In this document: positions 21,966 to 31,719 of the stretch, in pieces
Position numbering within the stretch: the stretch's first letter is position 1
Layout: each line of letters begins with the position of its first letter
Assembly (NCBI RefSeq): GCF_963678635.1
Contig: NC_087065.1
Span: forward strand, 49,369,011 to 49,433,010
DNA length: 64,000 nucleotides
Direction of reading: 5' to 3'
Source of the DNA: Symsagittifera roscoffensis
Lineage: Eukaryota > Xenacoelomorpha > Acoela > Convolutidae
Position numbers and translations under genes: made by a program
The notes under the pieces: generated by a model
What the model was told of the DNA's origin: nothing
The model's input: only the letters and a program-made list of their open reading frames with translations
The model's database searches: none

Positions 21966-22457
21966 GTGAAGCTACAGCCAGGACAAGCTGTGGTGGCAAT
22001 TTTTAGAATGAGAAATTTAAATTCGTTAAGCAATAGTAAACAGGTTTGTTTAGTACCGAATCCAAATAGTCAGAGTTCGGTGATTTTAGGCCGGAGCTTC
22101 TCGGTAACGCGAAACGGAATGTGTGTCAGTGTGTTATTGAACACACTGGACACCACGGTTTCAATCCAGCGTGGAAAGAAGCTTGGTTACGCTTTGCCGA
22201 TGAGGACCGACTATGAGGAGACACAAAACTTGAAGAAACACAGTGTAAAAGACTGTCCTTTTCATGCCAATAAAGATAAAATTTTAAAGAGGATTAATGA
22301 ATTAAAATCTATTCAAAAATTGTTTTCAATGAAATCCGAAACGGACGACGGCTTATCGAGCTGCTCGAATTTTCCGGAACGCCCCTCGTCATATGAACTA
22401 GAATCTGACAAACCAGTTTTGCCAGAGATAGAACATTTAAAAAGGGAAAATAGGTGA
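21966..22457 (+). pseudogene. Post-protease region of Gag-Pro, first duplicate
   Basis: A 163-residue frame that continues the Gag-Pro polyprotein beyond an 8-T run at 21,948-21,955. Copy B has 7 Ts here and reads through. It includes 'LKLQPGQAVVAIF'-type sequence and a beta-rich segment ('SSVILGRSFSVTRNGMCVSV'). The frame closes at the AGG-TGA site described separately. The function of this ~160-residue segment is unknown; it may be part of the protease or a linker. Confidence 0.6.
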
Positions 22458-22460
22458 GGG
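22452..22460 (+). promoter_or_regulatory. Candidate +1 frameshift site (AGG-TGA-G), first duplicate in copy A
   Basis: The Gag-Pro frame ends at TGA 22,455-22,457. The RT frame, open immediately downstream ('EGDFEKLRDLF' region), is +1. The same AGG TGA GGG context occurs at 23,915-23,923 and in copy B at 47,957-47,965. In all three the frame relation is +1. Confidence 0.45.
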
Positions 22461-22473
22461 AGATTTCGAAAAA

Positions 22474-22746
22474 TTGCGGGACCTCTTTAATCGGAACGCA
22501 GATGTATTTTCAAAACATAAGGCGGATATCGGTTGCTGTAACTTCGTCGAACACAAAATTGAACTAGAGGAAGGTGCCGTTCCGCACAGAGAAGGCGCGA
22601 GACGAATGACGCCACACAAGTCGGAAGCGTGCCGAGCGGAAATCGAAATGCTACTTCAATACGACATGATAGAACCCTCGAAATCGCCGTGGGCTTGCGG
22701 GGTGGTAATGGCGAATAAGAAAGGGGGGCAGCTTTGGTTTTGTTGA
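22474..22746 (+). pseudogene. RT N-terminal segment, first duplicate
   Basis: A 90-residue frame covering the pre-RT tether and first RT block ('EIEMLLQYDMIEPSKSPWA' is the typical I..L...G.I..S.SPWA block). An in-frame TGA at 22,744-22,746 closes it, shared with the second duplicate. It then runs into the duplication joint instead of RT motif A, so it cannot make an RT. Confidence 0.75.
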
Positions 22747-22758
22747 AACTTTCGTTAC

Positions 22759-23424
22759 TTGAACGCGGTAACGATAAAAGATGCGTACCCGATACCGCGA
22801 GTAGACGAGGTCTATGGGCCGTATCAAGTGATGCTGAACGTGGATGGAATCAGTATCTACACTAGGACTTATGTAACAACAGATAGTGACCAAATGGGGC
22901 AGATCTATTTGGGTGAGGAGGAACTCAAAGTCCGCAGGATAGGCCATGACGCCATGATAGAACAAAATGCAGTACACATTGGGTATGAAGCAGATGTGAC
23001 CGCACATCTGCTCGACACCAAGGGAAAGAAAATCGGAGTCACAGGGCTTCTGGACACAGGAGCGGTAGTGAGTGTGATGCCGATAAAAACTTGGGAAAGA
23101 ATGGGCTTCACGAGGGAAGATCTAATTCCAACGAATCTCCGACTGGCCGCCGCCAATCGAGGTGCAATCAACGTAGCTGGAAGAACACCAATAACGGTTC
23201 TCCACATGGGAGGACGGGATCTTTGGATGAGCTTCCTGGTGGTAGAAAGTTTGGACAACGCCGACCAATTCATCTTGGGCAGAGATTTCGTCAGGAATTT
23301 CGACGTGATGATTGACTTGAACAACGGTCTGATACGGATTAGAAAACCGGACCGGAAGTATTTTAAGAAACCAATTAATAGGATAATAACAGACGAAAAC
23401 AAGGTACCAATTTTTTTTAGATAG
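22759..23424 (+). CDS. Aspartic protease of Gag-Pro, second duplicate (copy A)
   Basis: A 221-residue frame. Its first ~17 residues come from the RT leader and the rest, after the joint at 22,810, is the repeated protease segment. The retropepsin active site is 'LLDTGAVVSVMPIKTW' at ~97 (DTG). The flap-like and ALG/ILG-type C-terminal motif follows ('DQFILGRDFVRNFDVMIDL' at ~180). It acts on the Gag-Pol polyprotein as a homodimer in related elements. The frame ends at the 8-T run, where copy B continues. This is the only in-frame protease active site in copy A. Confidence 0.75.
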   Translation: MNAVTIKDAYPIPRVDEVYGPYQVMLNVDGISIYTRTYVTTDSDQMGQIYLGEEELKVRRIGHDAMIEQNAVHIGYEADVTAHLLDTKGKKIGVTGLLDTGAVVSVMPIKTWERMGFTREDLIPTNLRLAAANRGAINVAGRTPITVLHMGGRDLWMSFLVVESLDNADQFILGRDFVRNFDVMIDLNNGLIRIRKPDRKYFKKPINRIITDENKVPIFFR

Positions 23425-23428
23425 GAAA

Positions 23429-23920
23429 GTGAAGCTACAGCCAGGACAAGCTGTGGTGGCAATTTTTAGAATGAGAAATTTAAATTCGTTAAGCAATAGT
23501 AAACAGGTTTGTTTAGTACCGAATTCAAATAGTCAGAGTTCGGTGATTTTAGGCCGGAGCTTCTCGGTAACGCGAAACGGAATGTGTGTCAGTGTGTTAT
23601 TGAACACACTGGACACCACGGTTTCAATCCAGCGTGGAAAGAAGCTTGGTTACGCTTTGCCGATGAGGACCGACTATGAGGAGACACAAAACTTGAAGAA
23701 ACACAGTGTAAAAGACTGTCCTTTTCATGCCAATAAAGATAAAATTTTAAAGAGGATTAATGAATTAAAATCTATTCAAAAATTGTTTTCAATGAAATCC
23801 GAAACGGACGACGGCTTATCGAGCTGCTCGAATTTTCCGGAACGCCCCTCGTCATATGAACTAGAATCTGACAAACCAGTTTTGCCAGAGATAGAACATT
23901 TAAAAAGGGAAAAAAGGTGA
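23429..23920 (+). pseudogene. Post-protease region, second duplicate
   Basis: Near-identical repeat of 21,966-22,457, again ending at AGG TGA (23,918-23,920) with the RT in the +1 frame. One substitution changes 'KREN' to 'KREK' just before the site. Confidence 0.6.
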
Positions 23921-23936
23921 GGGAGATTTCGAAAAA

Positions 23937-25853
23937 TTGCGGGACCTCTTTAATCGGAACGCAGATGTATTTTCAAAACATAAGGCGGATATCGGTTGCT
24001 GTAACTTCTTCGAACACAAAATTGAACTAGAGGAAGGTGCCGTTCCGCACAGAGAAGGCGCGAGACGAATGACGCCACACAAGTCGGAAGCGTGCCGAGC
24101 GGAAATCGAAATGCTACTTCAATACGACATGATAGAACCCTCGAAATTGCCGTGGGCTTGCGGGGTGGTAATGGCGAAAAAGAAAGGGGGGCAGCTTTGG
24201 TTTTGTTGAAACTTTCGTTACTTGAACGCGGTAACGATAAAAGATGCGTACCCGATACCGCGAGTAGACGAGAGCCTCTCTAAGCTTGGTGATGCCAATA
24301 TCTTCACCACATTGGACTTGGGTTCTGCCTTCTGGCAGGTCCCTCTGCGGAAGAAGGATAGAGAGAAAACCGGATTCGCGTGCGAATTGGGATTGTACCA
24401 GTGGAAGAGGATGCCCTTCGGCTTGTGCAATGCAACGGCCACTTTTCAAAGACTGATGGCTCAGTCTTTGACCAGAGTGACCAAGAAGTACGGGAATATC
24501 GTGATGTGTTACGTGGATGACGTAGTCACAGCGACACCGACCATGGAAGACCACATTGATAGGCTCGATGAGGTCTTTGGATGTATGAAAAGAGCAGGCT
24601 TGAAATGCAAACCATCAAAATGTGAACTCCTTAGGGATTCGATCAAGTACCTGGGAAGAATGGTGGACAGGCATGGTGTGAGGCCAGATCCGGAAGCAGT
24701 AGAGGCTGTGTTGACATGGAAGGCTCCGAGAACGGACACACAGCTAATGAGCTTCCTAGGGTTTGCCAATTATTACCGGGAGTTCATTAAAGGATATGCG
24801 GACAAGGTGTATCCGATGCAGAAGCTGGTGCGCAACAAAGGGAAAAAGTTCGAATGGAACGACGAAGCAGAAGTTGCCTTCGAGAACATAATGCGGGAAC
24901 TGTGCGAAGCGCCAGTGCTAGGCATGCCTACAGAAAAGGGCATGTATGTTCTCGACACAGACAAATCGGTTGTAGCCATCTCAGGAATATTGCATCAGGA
25001 GCAAGAATGGAACGGAAGAACGGTTCTCCGTCCCATTGCATACGGCAGCAAGGTCTTGAGTGACACTGAGATGAAATATGGCGCACCAAAAGCAGAAATG
25101 TTTGCAGTGGTCACATTTGTGGAAAAATACCGCGCATACTTGGGGAGCGTTCCCTTTAAGTTACGCGTAGACAACAGAGCGTTATCCTGGTTGAAGACCT
25201 ACTCGATGGATCAGAGTTACATTGGTAGATGGATACTAAGATTGGATTGCTACCACATGATAATCGAGCACAGGATGCGTGATAAACACCAGAATGCTGA
25301 CAACCTCAGTAAGAAAACTGAGTTCTATGAAAGATTGGAGCAGAAACAAGCCAATCAAGCAGAAATAAAAGAGGGATTCTCGTTTATGGACAAAAAAACC
25401 TATGAAGCGCTTCCCTTAACGAGATGGTTAGACAAGACTGGACATCCAATTCCAGGAAACCCCGAGTTACCTGTAGAGAAAGCAGCCGAGATAAAGATCC
25501 TGTCCAAGGAGGACCCGGTCCCCTTGGATCTGTTGCTGCGCTCGAATCTGGTCCAGCAAGAACTCTCTCGCATGAACATAAACAGCCTCTCATTATTGGA
25601 TAAAACGGTGCAGGTCACACCGCTAGTGATGCGGATGCTGGGTGGATTGTTAGAAAGAGAAGTGACCAGAGATTACCCCGAGTGGACAGCAGCAGTGGCA
25701 TCGCTAACAGTCAGTGAGAAGGTGAAGATCATGCCGTCCAGACGACAACACGAAGAGAACGAGAGGGATTGTAGGACAATAGTTCAGCAACTAGTATCCT
25801 CACTACCCCACGAGATTTTAACCAGTACTTCTTACGGACGGAAAGAACAGTGA
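23937..25853 (+). CDS. Reverse transcriptase-RNase H, copy A
   Basis: One frame from the pre-RT tether (23,937-24,209) to 25,853, interrupted by an in-frame TGA at 24,207-24,209 where copy B has a Cys codon. RT blocks: 'AYPIPRVDESLSKL', 'FTTLDLGSAFWQVPL' (motif A, catalytic Asp), 'MPFGLCNATATFQRLM' (motif B), 'MCYVDDVVTATP' (motif C, YVDD at ~95 of the 24,222 frame). RNase H: Asp in 'VLDTDKSVV' (~242), Glu in 'PKAEMFAVV' (~290), Asp in 'LRVDNRALSW' (~315). Typical Ty3/gypsy order and length. A TGA at 25,851 (copy B reads Gly) separates it from the integrase frame, which is otherwise the same frame. Confidence 0.9.
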
Positions 25854-28800
25854 AGCAGTACGCGAAGGAAAACCGTTACCTTCGTGGACCCGGATAAAGA
25901 AGGTGAGAAGGTAGAACAAAACCTGCTGCAAGATTGTTGGTCCGGGGAGACAAATGATGAGAAGAGCCAGCAAGTACAAGATCAACACCCGGGACAAGAA
26001 AGTTTGTCCGGGGAGTCTGAGATAGATGAAAAAGTTCCTGATGAGAAACAGGACCTGGGGAACAAGGTTTTGTCCGGGGAGTTCAGATGGATGCGAAGAA
26101 GGCACAGACATGACCTGGAAGAGCGTGCCGACTCCATCACAACCTCTTCAACAGATGACAATTCCCGAAAGTCAGGAATCGACACCTATTCAGACAGGAA
26201 CTCGAGCTCGGGATCAGAACTGTCCGAACTAGCGATCCACACACTACTAGTGGAAACTCGGGCAAGGGATCTGGACAGAGAGGTGTACCAAGATCCTGAC
26301 AGTGATCGCTACCTTATACCAAGCGAAAGAGTCTTTGACAACGCAGCGGATGATTTGGAGACAATAGCGGTATCGAAACGTTCGATAAGTCTGTTGCCAC
26401 AAAAAGAGGTAGTCAGGACTGATCTTCAGCCGTTCACGCAAGGAACACAGCCGCTGGCGAAGATTTGGTGCGTTAAGATGGAAGAAGACACACATCAGCC
26501 CAATGAGCTGAATAGTCAGATGAGGGTCATGAAGACGTACTTGAAGGCGAGATACAGACTCTCGGATCTTCTAAGGGCGCAGAGAAATGATCGCATGACA
26601 AGCAACCTGAAAAGGTGGATCGAGAATGATGCTCCGGATAAAGGGGACCTCGAGGAAGACAGTTATCGTAACCTGAGACAGTACTTCATGCAGAAGGAAG
26701 GGAGGTTATATTTGAACAAGGACGGGATTGTGGCATGCAAGAGAAGAGAAGAAGACAAAGTCCTATACAAGTATAACGCGATAGTGTTGCCGCAACTCTA
26801 TCAGACAGAACTACTATTCAGGTCACATGATCAGATGGGCCATCAGGGGATCGACAAGGTATATCAGAGGATCTTGAAGCGCTTCGAGTGGCCTGGAATG
26901 AAAAAGGCATGCGAGAAGTGGGTAACAGCGTGCCTGTCATGCCAACAGGTCAAGGATCCAAGGAAGTTGCGATTTCCTTTACAATCGATCGAGTCGTCTG
27001 AATTCAACGAGGTAGTGCAGATAGATCACCAAAAGATATGCATGACAGACAGCGGTTATAAGCAAGTCCTGGTCATGATAGATCACTTCACGAAGTATGC
27101 AGAGGCCGTGCCATGCATAACTGCCTCGGCGGAAGAGACATGCGACCACCTGATCAATACGTGGATAGCGAGACGTGGTTGTCCGATGACGTTTCAATCA
27201 GATAATGGTACAGCTTTCGTAGGAGAGCTTACGAAAGAGCTTATGAGACGCTCACAGGTTGCTCAGGCTCACTCCACGACATACCACCCCCAGACTAATG
27301 GCTTAGTGGAAAGACAGAAAAGGACGCTAGTGTCGATGCTGAGAGTATATTGTTCCAGGTACATGACCGATTGGGACAGATACCTTCCACAGGTGATGGG
27401 AGCCTATAATAGCACGCAGCACTCCACCACTGGAGTTAGTCCACATATGATGCTAACTGGACACGAGAAGTCTTTACCCTTAACCTTTTTCTACCCAGAG
27501 TATGAGGGAAAGAAAACGTCTCCACAGGTTTATGTGAGGGATGTGATCAGACGTCAACAGGAGTTGAACGATTTATGCAGACGAAATACTCAGCAAGCAC
27601 AGGCAAGGCAGAGGAAAAAATTCGACAAGAAAGCAGCTGGTGTAAAAGCTTACAAGGTGGGAGATTACTTATGGGTATTTCAGAACGTTATACCACCGAA
27701 AGGAACGAAAAAGCTCCTAAAAAAGTGGAGGGGACCCTTCATGATTACAGAAGTGCACCAGGAGGGTCGCTTTTATAGACTGAGCACTGGTCAAGCCGCC
27801 CACTACGAGAACATTAAGCCACACAATCTATCGACAGAAGACTGGTGTATACCTGCAGACATGGAAGAAGGGGATTATCTAATGATGGATCCTGCTTGTG
27901 AGGTCAACGAGAAGGGCACCAGGGAGAAGAACGATGGAAACGAGGTCTTGGAGGAAGGAATGGACACACCGCTGGACCTGGATCCAAACGAGGTGATCGG
28001 AGCGGACGATGAAACCTTACCCTACGCAGAGGAGGATTGGCAGGATCCCGAACAGATAGAGGTTCCCAAGAACTTGGAACAGGATCTTCCGTTTACGATA
28101 CAGACTCGTCAGAAGGACGGGACAAGGCCAAGAAAGAAATATAATCCTTATGGTGACGACTTTGTAGTGGATAGGATAGATCTGAAGAAGATAGTGGAAG
28201 AAGTAGTGGGTCTAGAAGAAATAACAGTGTCACAAGACATTGACATAGTCGATGATCACGACGATGAGTGGGTCGACGACCGGTCGAAACCCGAGGTAGA
28301 ACTCGACGACGAGCAACAGCAGTCATATGAACATGACTTGACGAACCTGCGTGTCTTAGAGTGGCTGAACGAAATGACCTCGGATCCTGAGGAGACCAGC
28401 GTCACGATTCAAAACGTAGATCGTGAAAGCATGAAATACATCAAGACCGAACGAGATGATCCTTCCTGGGCTGCCCAGGAAGGACGACTACTCATTCCAG
28501 CTTCTATCCTCGACTTGATACCCGCTATGCGATCGACAGGGACGTCGATGGATATTTTTGTCCGGGGAGGGGGGGTAGGACTTACCCACACTGAAAACTT
28601 GATAATAAAAAAATTAAGAGTAGCAAGAGAAACAGGAGACTTAGAAGCAGAAACAGGCGAAGAACCTAAGAAACCTGACATAGGGAGGGTAGTTGAGTCA
28701 TATTTTAACTTACCGAATGAATATTCAAACAACATAATACTAACAGACAGTGATTTTATACTCTCAAATAGAACATGTGCGATAGCAATCACAGCAGACA

Positions 28801-29180
28801 TGAGTTTTAGGACAGCGTTAGCGGCAGATTTTAAGAGAGAATATAAAAACATAGAATTCCTTTGGAAGCAACGACCAGGAGTAGGTGGCGTAGCAGCCTT
28901 ACCTCCGGCGGCGTCACAGATACCGGGAAAATACCTATGCTTCTTGGTGACGAGGGCGACGGAGAAGCAGCACGTGGACCCGGAGAACCTAGTCTTGTCC
29001 TTGACGAGGTTGAGGGACTTCCTCGTGGAAATGGACGTGAAGGAGCTTTCGCTCCCAGTGTACGATCCAAACAGAGGACAACTGCATCCTCGGGAATTGT
29101 ACGCGCTTGTACACATGATATTCTCTGATACTAATATACAAGTTTATTTACATAAGAAAAATTACTTAAGTATAGGCTGA
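25854..29180 (+). CDS. Integrase with C-terminal macro domain, copy A (1,098-residue frame from 25,884)
   Basis: Same frame as the RT. Residues 1-230 are an acidic spacer with three 22-residue repeats starting 'LSGE'. The zinc-binding HHCC follows ('SHDQMGHQGIDKVY' ~313 and 'CLSCQQVK' ~349). The catalytic core has D in 'VVQIDHQ' (~378), D in 'FQSDNGTAFVG' (~438) and E in 'NGLVERQKRTL' (~473), so DDE is complete. The GPY/F-like module reads 'WRGPFMITEV' (~615). No chromodomain is evident. Residues ~660-940 are acidic and unassigned; ~951-1,095 is a macro-like domain (separate entry). Normal Ty3/gypsy integrases end soon after GPY/F, so the ~450-residue extension is unusual. Confidence 0.85.
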   Translation, partial: SSTRRKTVTFVDPDKEGEKVEQNLLQDCWSGETNDEKSQQVQDQHPGQESLSGESEIDEKVPDEKQDLGNKVLSGEFRWMRRRHRHDLEERADSITTSSTDDNSRKSGIDTYSDRNSSSGSELSELAIHTLLVETRARDLDREVYQDPDSDRYLIPSERVFDNAADDLETIAVSKRSISLLPQKEVVRTDLQPFTQGTQPLAKIWCVKMEEDTHQPNELNSQMRVMKTYLKARYRLSDLLRAQRNDRMTSNLKRWIENDAPDKGDLEEDSYRNLRQYFMQKEGRLYLNKDGIVACKRREEDKVLYKYNAIVLPQLYQTELLFRSHDQMGHQGIDKVYQRILKRFEWPGMKKACEKWVTACLSCQQVKDPRKLRFPLQSIESSEFNEVVQIDHQKICMTDSGYKQVLVMIDHFTKYAEAVPCITASAEETCDHLINTWIARRGCPMTFQSDNGTAFVGELTKELMRRSQVAQAHSTTYHPQTNGLVERQKRTLVSMLRVYCSRYMTDWDRYLPQVMGAYNSTQHSTTGVSPHMMLTGHEKSLPLTFFYPEYEGKKTSPQVYVRDVIRRQQELNDLCRRNTQQAQARQRKKFDKKAAGVKAYKVGDYLWVFQNVIPPKGTKKLLKKWRGPFMITEVHQEGRFYRLSTGQAAHYENIKPHNLSTEDWCIPADMEEGDYLMMDPACEVNEKGTREKNDGNEVLEEGMDTPLDLDPNEVIGADDETLPYAEEDWQDPEQIEVPKNLEQDLPFTIQTRQKDGTRPRKKYNPYGDDFVVDRIDLKKIVEEVVGLEEITVSQDIDIVDDHDDEWVDDRSKPEVELDDEQQQSYEHDLTNLRVLEWLNEMTSDPEETSVTIQNVDRESMKYIKTERDDPSWAAQEGRLLIPASILDLIPAMRSTGTSMDIFVRGGGVGLTHTENLIIKKLRVARETGDLEAETGEEPKKPDIGRVVESYFNLPNEYSNNIILTDSDFILSNRTCAIAITADMSFRTALAADFKREYKNIEFLWKQRPGVGGVAALPPAASQIPGKYLCFLVTRATEKQHVDPENLVLSLTRLRDFLVEMDVKELSLPVYDPNRGQLHPRELYALVHMIFSDTNIQVYLHKKNYLSIG
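28735..29170 (+). other. Macro (ADP-ribose-binding-like) domain at the Pol C-terminus, copy A
   Basis: The last ~145 residues of Pol match the TARG1(OARD1)/Poa1-type macro fold in order: a 'IILTDSDFIL' first strand, 'AIAITADMSFRTALAADFK' (where the family has a cis/trans Asp or Glu and then a GAG-type loop), 'GKYLCFLVTRATEKQHVDP', a helix ('LVLSLTRLRDFLVEM') and 'VKELSLPVYDPNRGQLHP' before a final helix and strand ('DTNIQVYLHKK'). The ADP-ribose loop glycines and the catalytic Asp and Lys of TARG1 are not conserved (DPNRG in place of GCGLD). Binding or a non-enzymatic role is therefore more likely than hydrolysis. The assignment rests on pattern recognition, not a profile search. Confidence 0.7.
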
Positions 29181-29592
29181 GTGACGTGCGAGAGGGTGTT
29201 AGGCTAAAGACTAAGTTATATGCAATGTGTGATATATGTGAGATGTGTGTTGTGTTATGTTATGTGTTATGTTATTAAGATCCTGGGTAAGAAGGGGTTA
29301 GTGACCATGAACAACTGAATGACGATCTTAGGAATAGATCCGAAGTTTGGACTGTCCAATCTTAGGTCGATTTCCAAAATTTTAGAGACCGATTGATTTT
29401 AATAAATTTTAGGATAAAAATCTTTTTATCTGACTGTTTTTAAGTAAACTTTATTTTAACAATATCTGTCAAGGTGAAATTGACAAGTGTGATATTCGTG
29501 ACTTCTTCTCTAGATCCTGATTGATCATTTGATTGCTCACTTGAGTCAAAACCTGGAAATTGAATCAAAATCAAATCGAATCTGAAGAACGA
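29181..29592 (+). other. Pol-ORF3 intergenic leader, copy A
   Basis: About 410 AT-rich bases without an ORF, conserved in copy B (53,035-53,473). It includes two to three TTATG repeats near 29,255-29,275 (11 in B) and T-rich tracts. ORF3 starts at ATG 29,593 by comparison with B. An upstream in-frame ATG at 29,560 exists only in A. How ORF3 is expressed (splicing, internal initiation or a separate promoter) is unknown. Confidence 0.6.
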
Positions 29593-31719
29593 ATGGATAA
29601 TTTCAACTTGGATGAATTGACGGACCTGGCAGAGGCATATGTAGGACCGATGATAGATGCGATCTATCGTCGGCTGATAGATCGAGACTTTGCTCTGGAG
29701 GACCCAGAGGTAGTCATGTTGCTGACCGCCCTGATCAACATCTTGGGGCATGACAACCGTGGGGACCGCCCCACGGAAGTCCTGTTGATGGCAGCATATG
29801 GAGAGAGGGGAGTGCTAGACCGCCCGAACATGAGAGTGATGAGGTGGAGAAACGGGGCTCTCTCAGGATGTGACTTGGCGAATGAGCCTGGATTGGGAAG
29901 TTCTAGGACTTACCAACCAGGTGAAATGCCTATGCCCTCCAAGCCCAAACCTGGGCTGACGAGAATGCATCAGGAGATGAACAGCGAGGCTGCCTCGTCT
30001 GGTTCACCACTGAGAGCAGCTGTGCCACCAAAGAGGGCGAAAGCAGAACAAAAGGTTCAGACGAACCAAACCATGCAAGATCTTGATGGGATAAAGAATG
30101 AACTGGAAAGGACGAAAAGGGAGCTGGACGAGATGACCAAAACCATGCTCATTACGGAGGAAGATCGGGACATGTGGAAAAGATTGTTTGAAGACTGCAA
30201 CAAAAAGCAGGGTCAAGAAATTGAGCGCTTGAGGCAGGACTACAAGGAGCGATCGGAACGGATGGCGTTGACAACGGCCGTGGAGAAAGTGATAGCTGCA
30301 TGGAGTATTCCTCGTGGGCAGTCCCCGATGGAGCTCTTGACGCCTCGAGAAATGAGTCAGACAACGGAGACACGGCTCCCGACAGCGACAGATCGAGTGA
30401 CAATCCCGGACCCTAGTGTCACCTTGGGTGACCCCGTCGTGGAACAAACGGTGAGGAAGCTGATAGAGACAGCTGGACGACTGGGCGCCAACAAGAATGC
30501 GCCAGGTTCCGGGGTGACTGCACCCTATGGAACGATCGACGACACGGGCAGAGTACGACTCTCCCAGACCGTGATCAGGCAGGGGATAAGTGACGTGACG
30601 CCACTCACGGGGAGCTTGAAGGCCCCAGAGAGAAGAATACAGAAGATGCCAGCGAAGAAAGTGTCACGTGTAATAGACGTACAAAAGAACAATCAATTGA
30701 GATATAATTTTACGGGAGTTCCGGAGACAGATCCGAGAGCTTGCTTCAATCGAGCGACTTGGAACCCGGCAGCAACCGCCACTGGGGACATCACATCTGA
30801 TACTGGGAGACAGCTTGGTCAGAGTACTATCGAATTTGAGGACCTTATGGGTCACCACGGTGATGGCCTTCGGAGGCGCGACGATAGCCCAGTTATATCG
30901 AATGGTGGAACTGATGAATCCAGGGAGGATCCCCAATGTGATGATCCTGGTTGGAACGAATGACATCTCAAGAGGTTCGGATGAGCAGGAAGCACTATGG
31001 GAATCAATGATGGTGTGCTTGTTACTACCCTCTGGCAGAAATTCAATTGCGCGGTACTGACCGTTTGCACTGTGCCTATGAATGCAAGAAGCTTGACAGC
31101 GGCAGGGAGAAGGCACAACGAAGGAGTGGTCAGGTGGAACAATATTTTGAGGAATCTCGCAAGTCGGAATGCCGGAAGAATGATCCTCATGGACATCGAA
31201 CATGAGTTGAGAGCTATGGATCAGGCCAGACTGACCACGGACGACATCCACTTCGATAGTATCGAAGGACAGGCTTGGTTGAATCGAGTCTTCCAAGAGC
31301 GGTTGGATGAACTAGAGGCGGAACTCTCTGATACAGGAGTGCTGAAGGAAGAAGGAACAACGAATGACACGGTGATTACTACCTTTGTGCCCCCTAACCT
31401 GGAAACACGCTTGGGGACGGTCCCGGCCGTCACGAATTATAGACAGCAGAGTTCTAGCGAACCAGGTCAAAGGACGGATGTTCAAGATCGATTGGGAGAA
31501 GCACCGGTAAGGAGCACCATTCATCCTCGGAGAAGACTAGGAACTGTTAACCCAATCGAGGAGGCAGCCAGCACGTCTAGATCGGACACGAGATTGGAGA
31601 CGACAAGTACCAGTAGAGAGGAGAGACGCCCGGGAAGAGGCTCGTTGATGTGGTCAAGGCCCATACCATCTCCCTGGCATGTACACAAAGATGAACTAAT
31701 GAAGCTGGTACTCCAGTAG
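29593..31719 (+). pseudogene. ORF3 N-terminal region with SGNH hydrolase domain, copy A (frameshifted)
   Basis: The first ~390 residues are in one frame (to about 30,770): start 'MDNFNLDEL', then a coiled coil at ~150-230. Deletion of bases around 30,770 shifts the frame. The SGNH segment then runs in the 30,815-30,960 frame ('LVGTNDISRG' equivalent, GTND present, GDS at ~30,806) and the original frame resumes near 30,997 ('TTDDIHFDSIEGQAW', block V). Copy B has all of this in one frame. A TAG at 31,717-31,719 where B has AGG closes the segment. This copy cannot make an intact SGNH domain unless the indels are read errors. Confidence 0.7.

Larger units (their letters stand above)
21343..24272 (+). 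repeat. 1.46 kb direct tandem duplication inside copy A
   Basis: The segment 21,343-22,809 is repeated at 22,810-24,272. The novel joint 'gacgag|gtctatggg' lies at 22,809/22,810, and the parental ends share 'gag'. The two copies differ by about a dozen substitutions and a 4-base indel, so the event postdates the split from copy B, which has one copy (46,850-48,320). The duplicated unit spans the protease, the region between protease and RT, and the RT N-terminus. Confidence 0.9.

Noticed and set aside
28409-29116. Long antisense ORFs over Pol and ORF3 (28,409-29,116; 30,004-30,447; 32,234-32,872; 56,035-56,766)
   Set aside because: Shadows of the sense coding frames. Ser/Leu/Pro-rich composition and no conserved domain.
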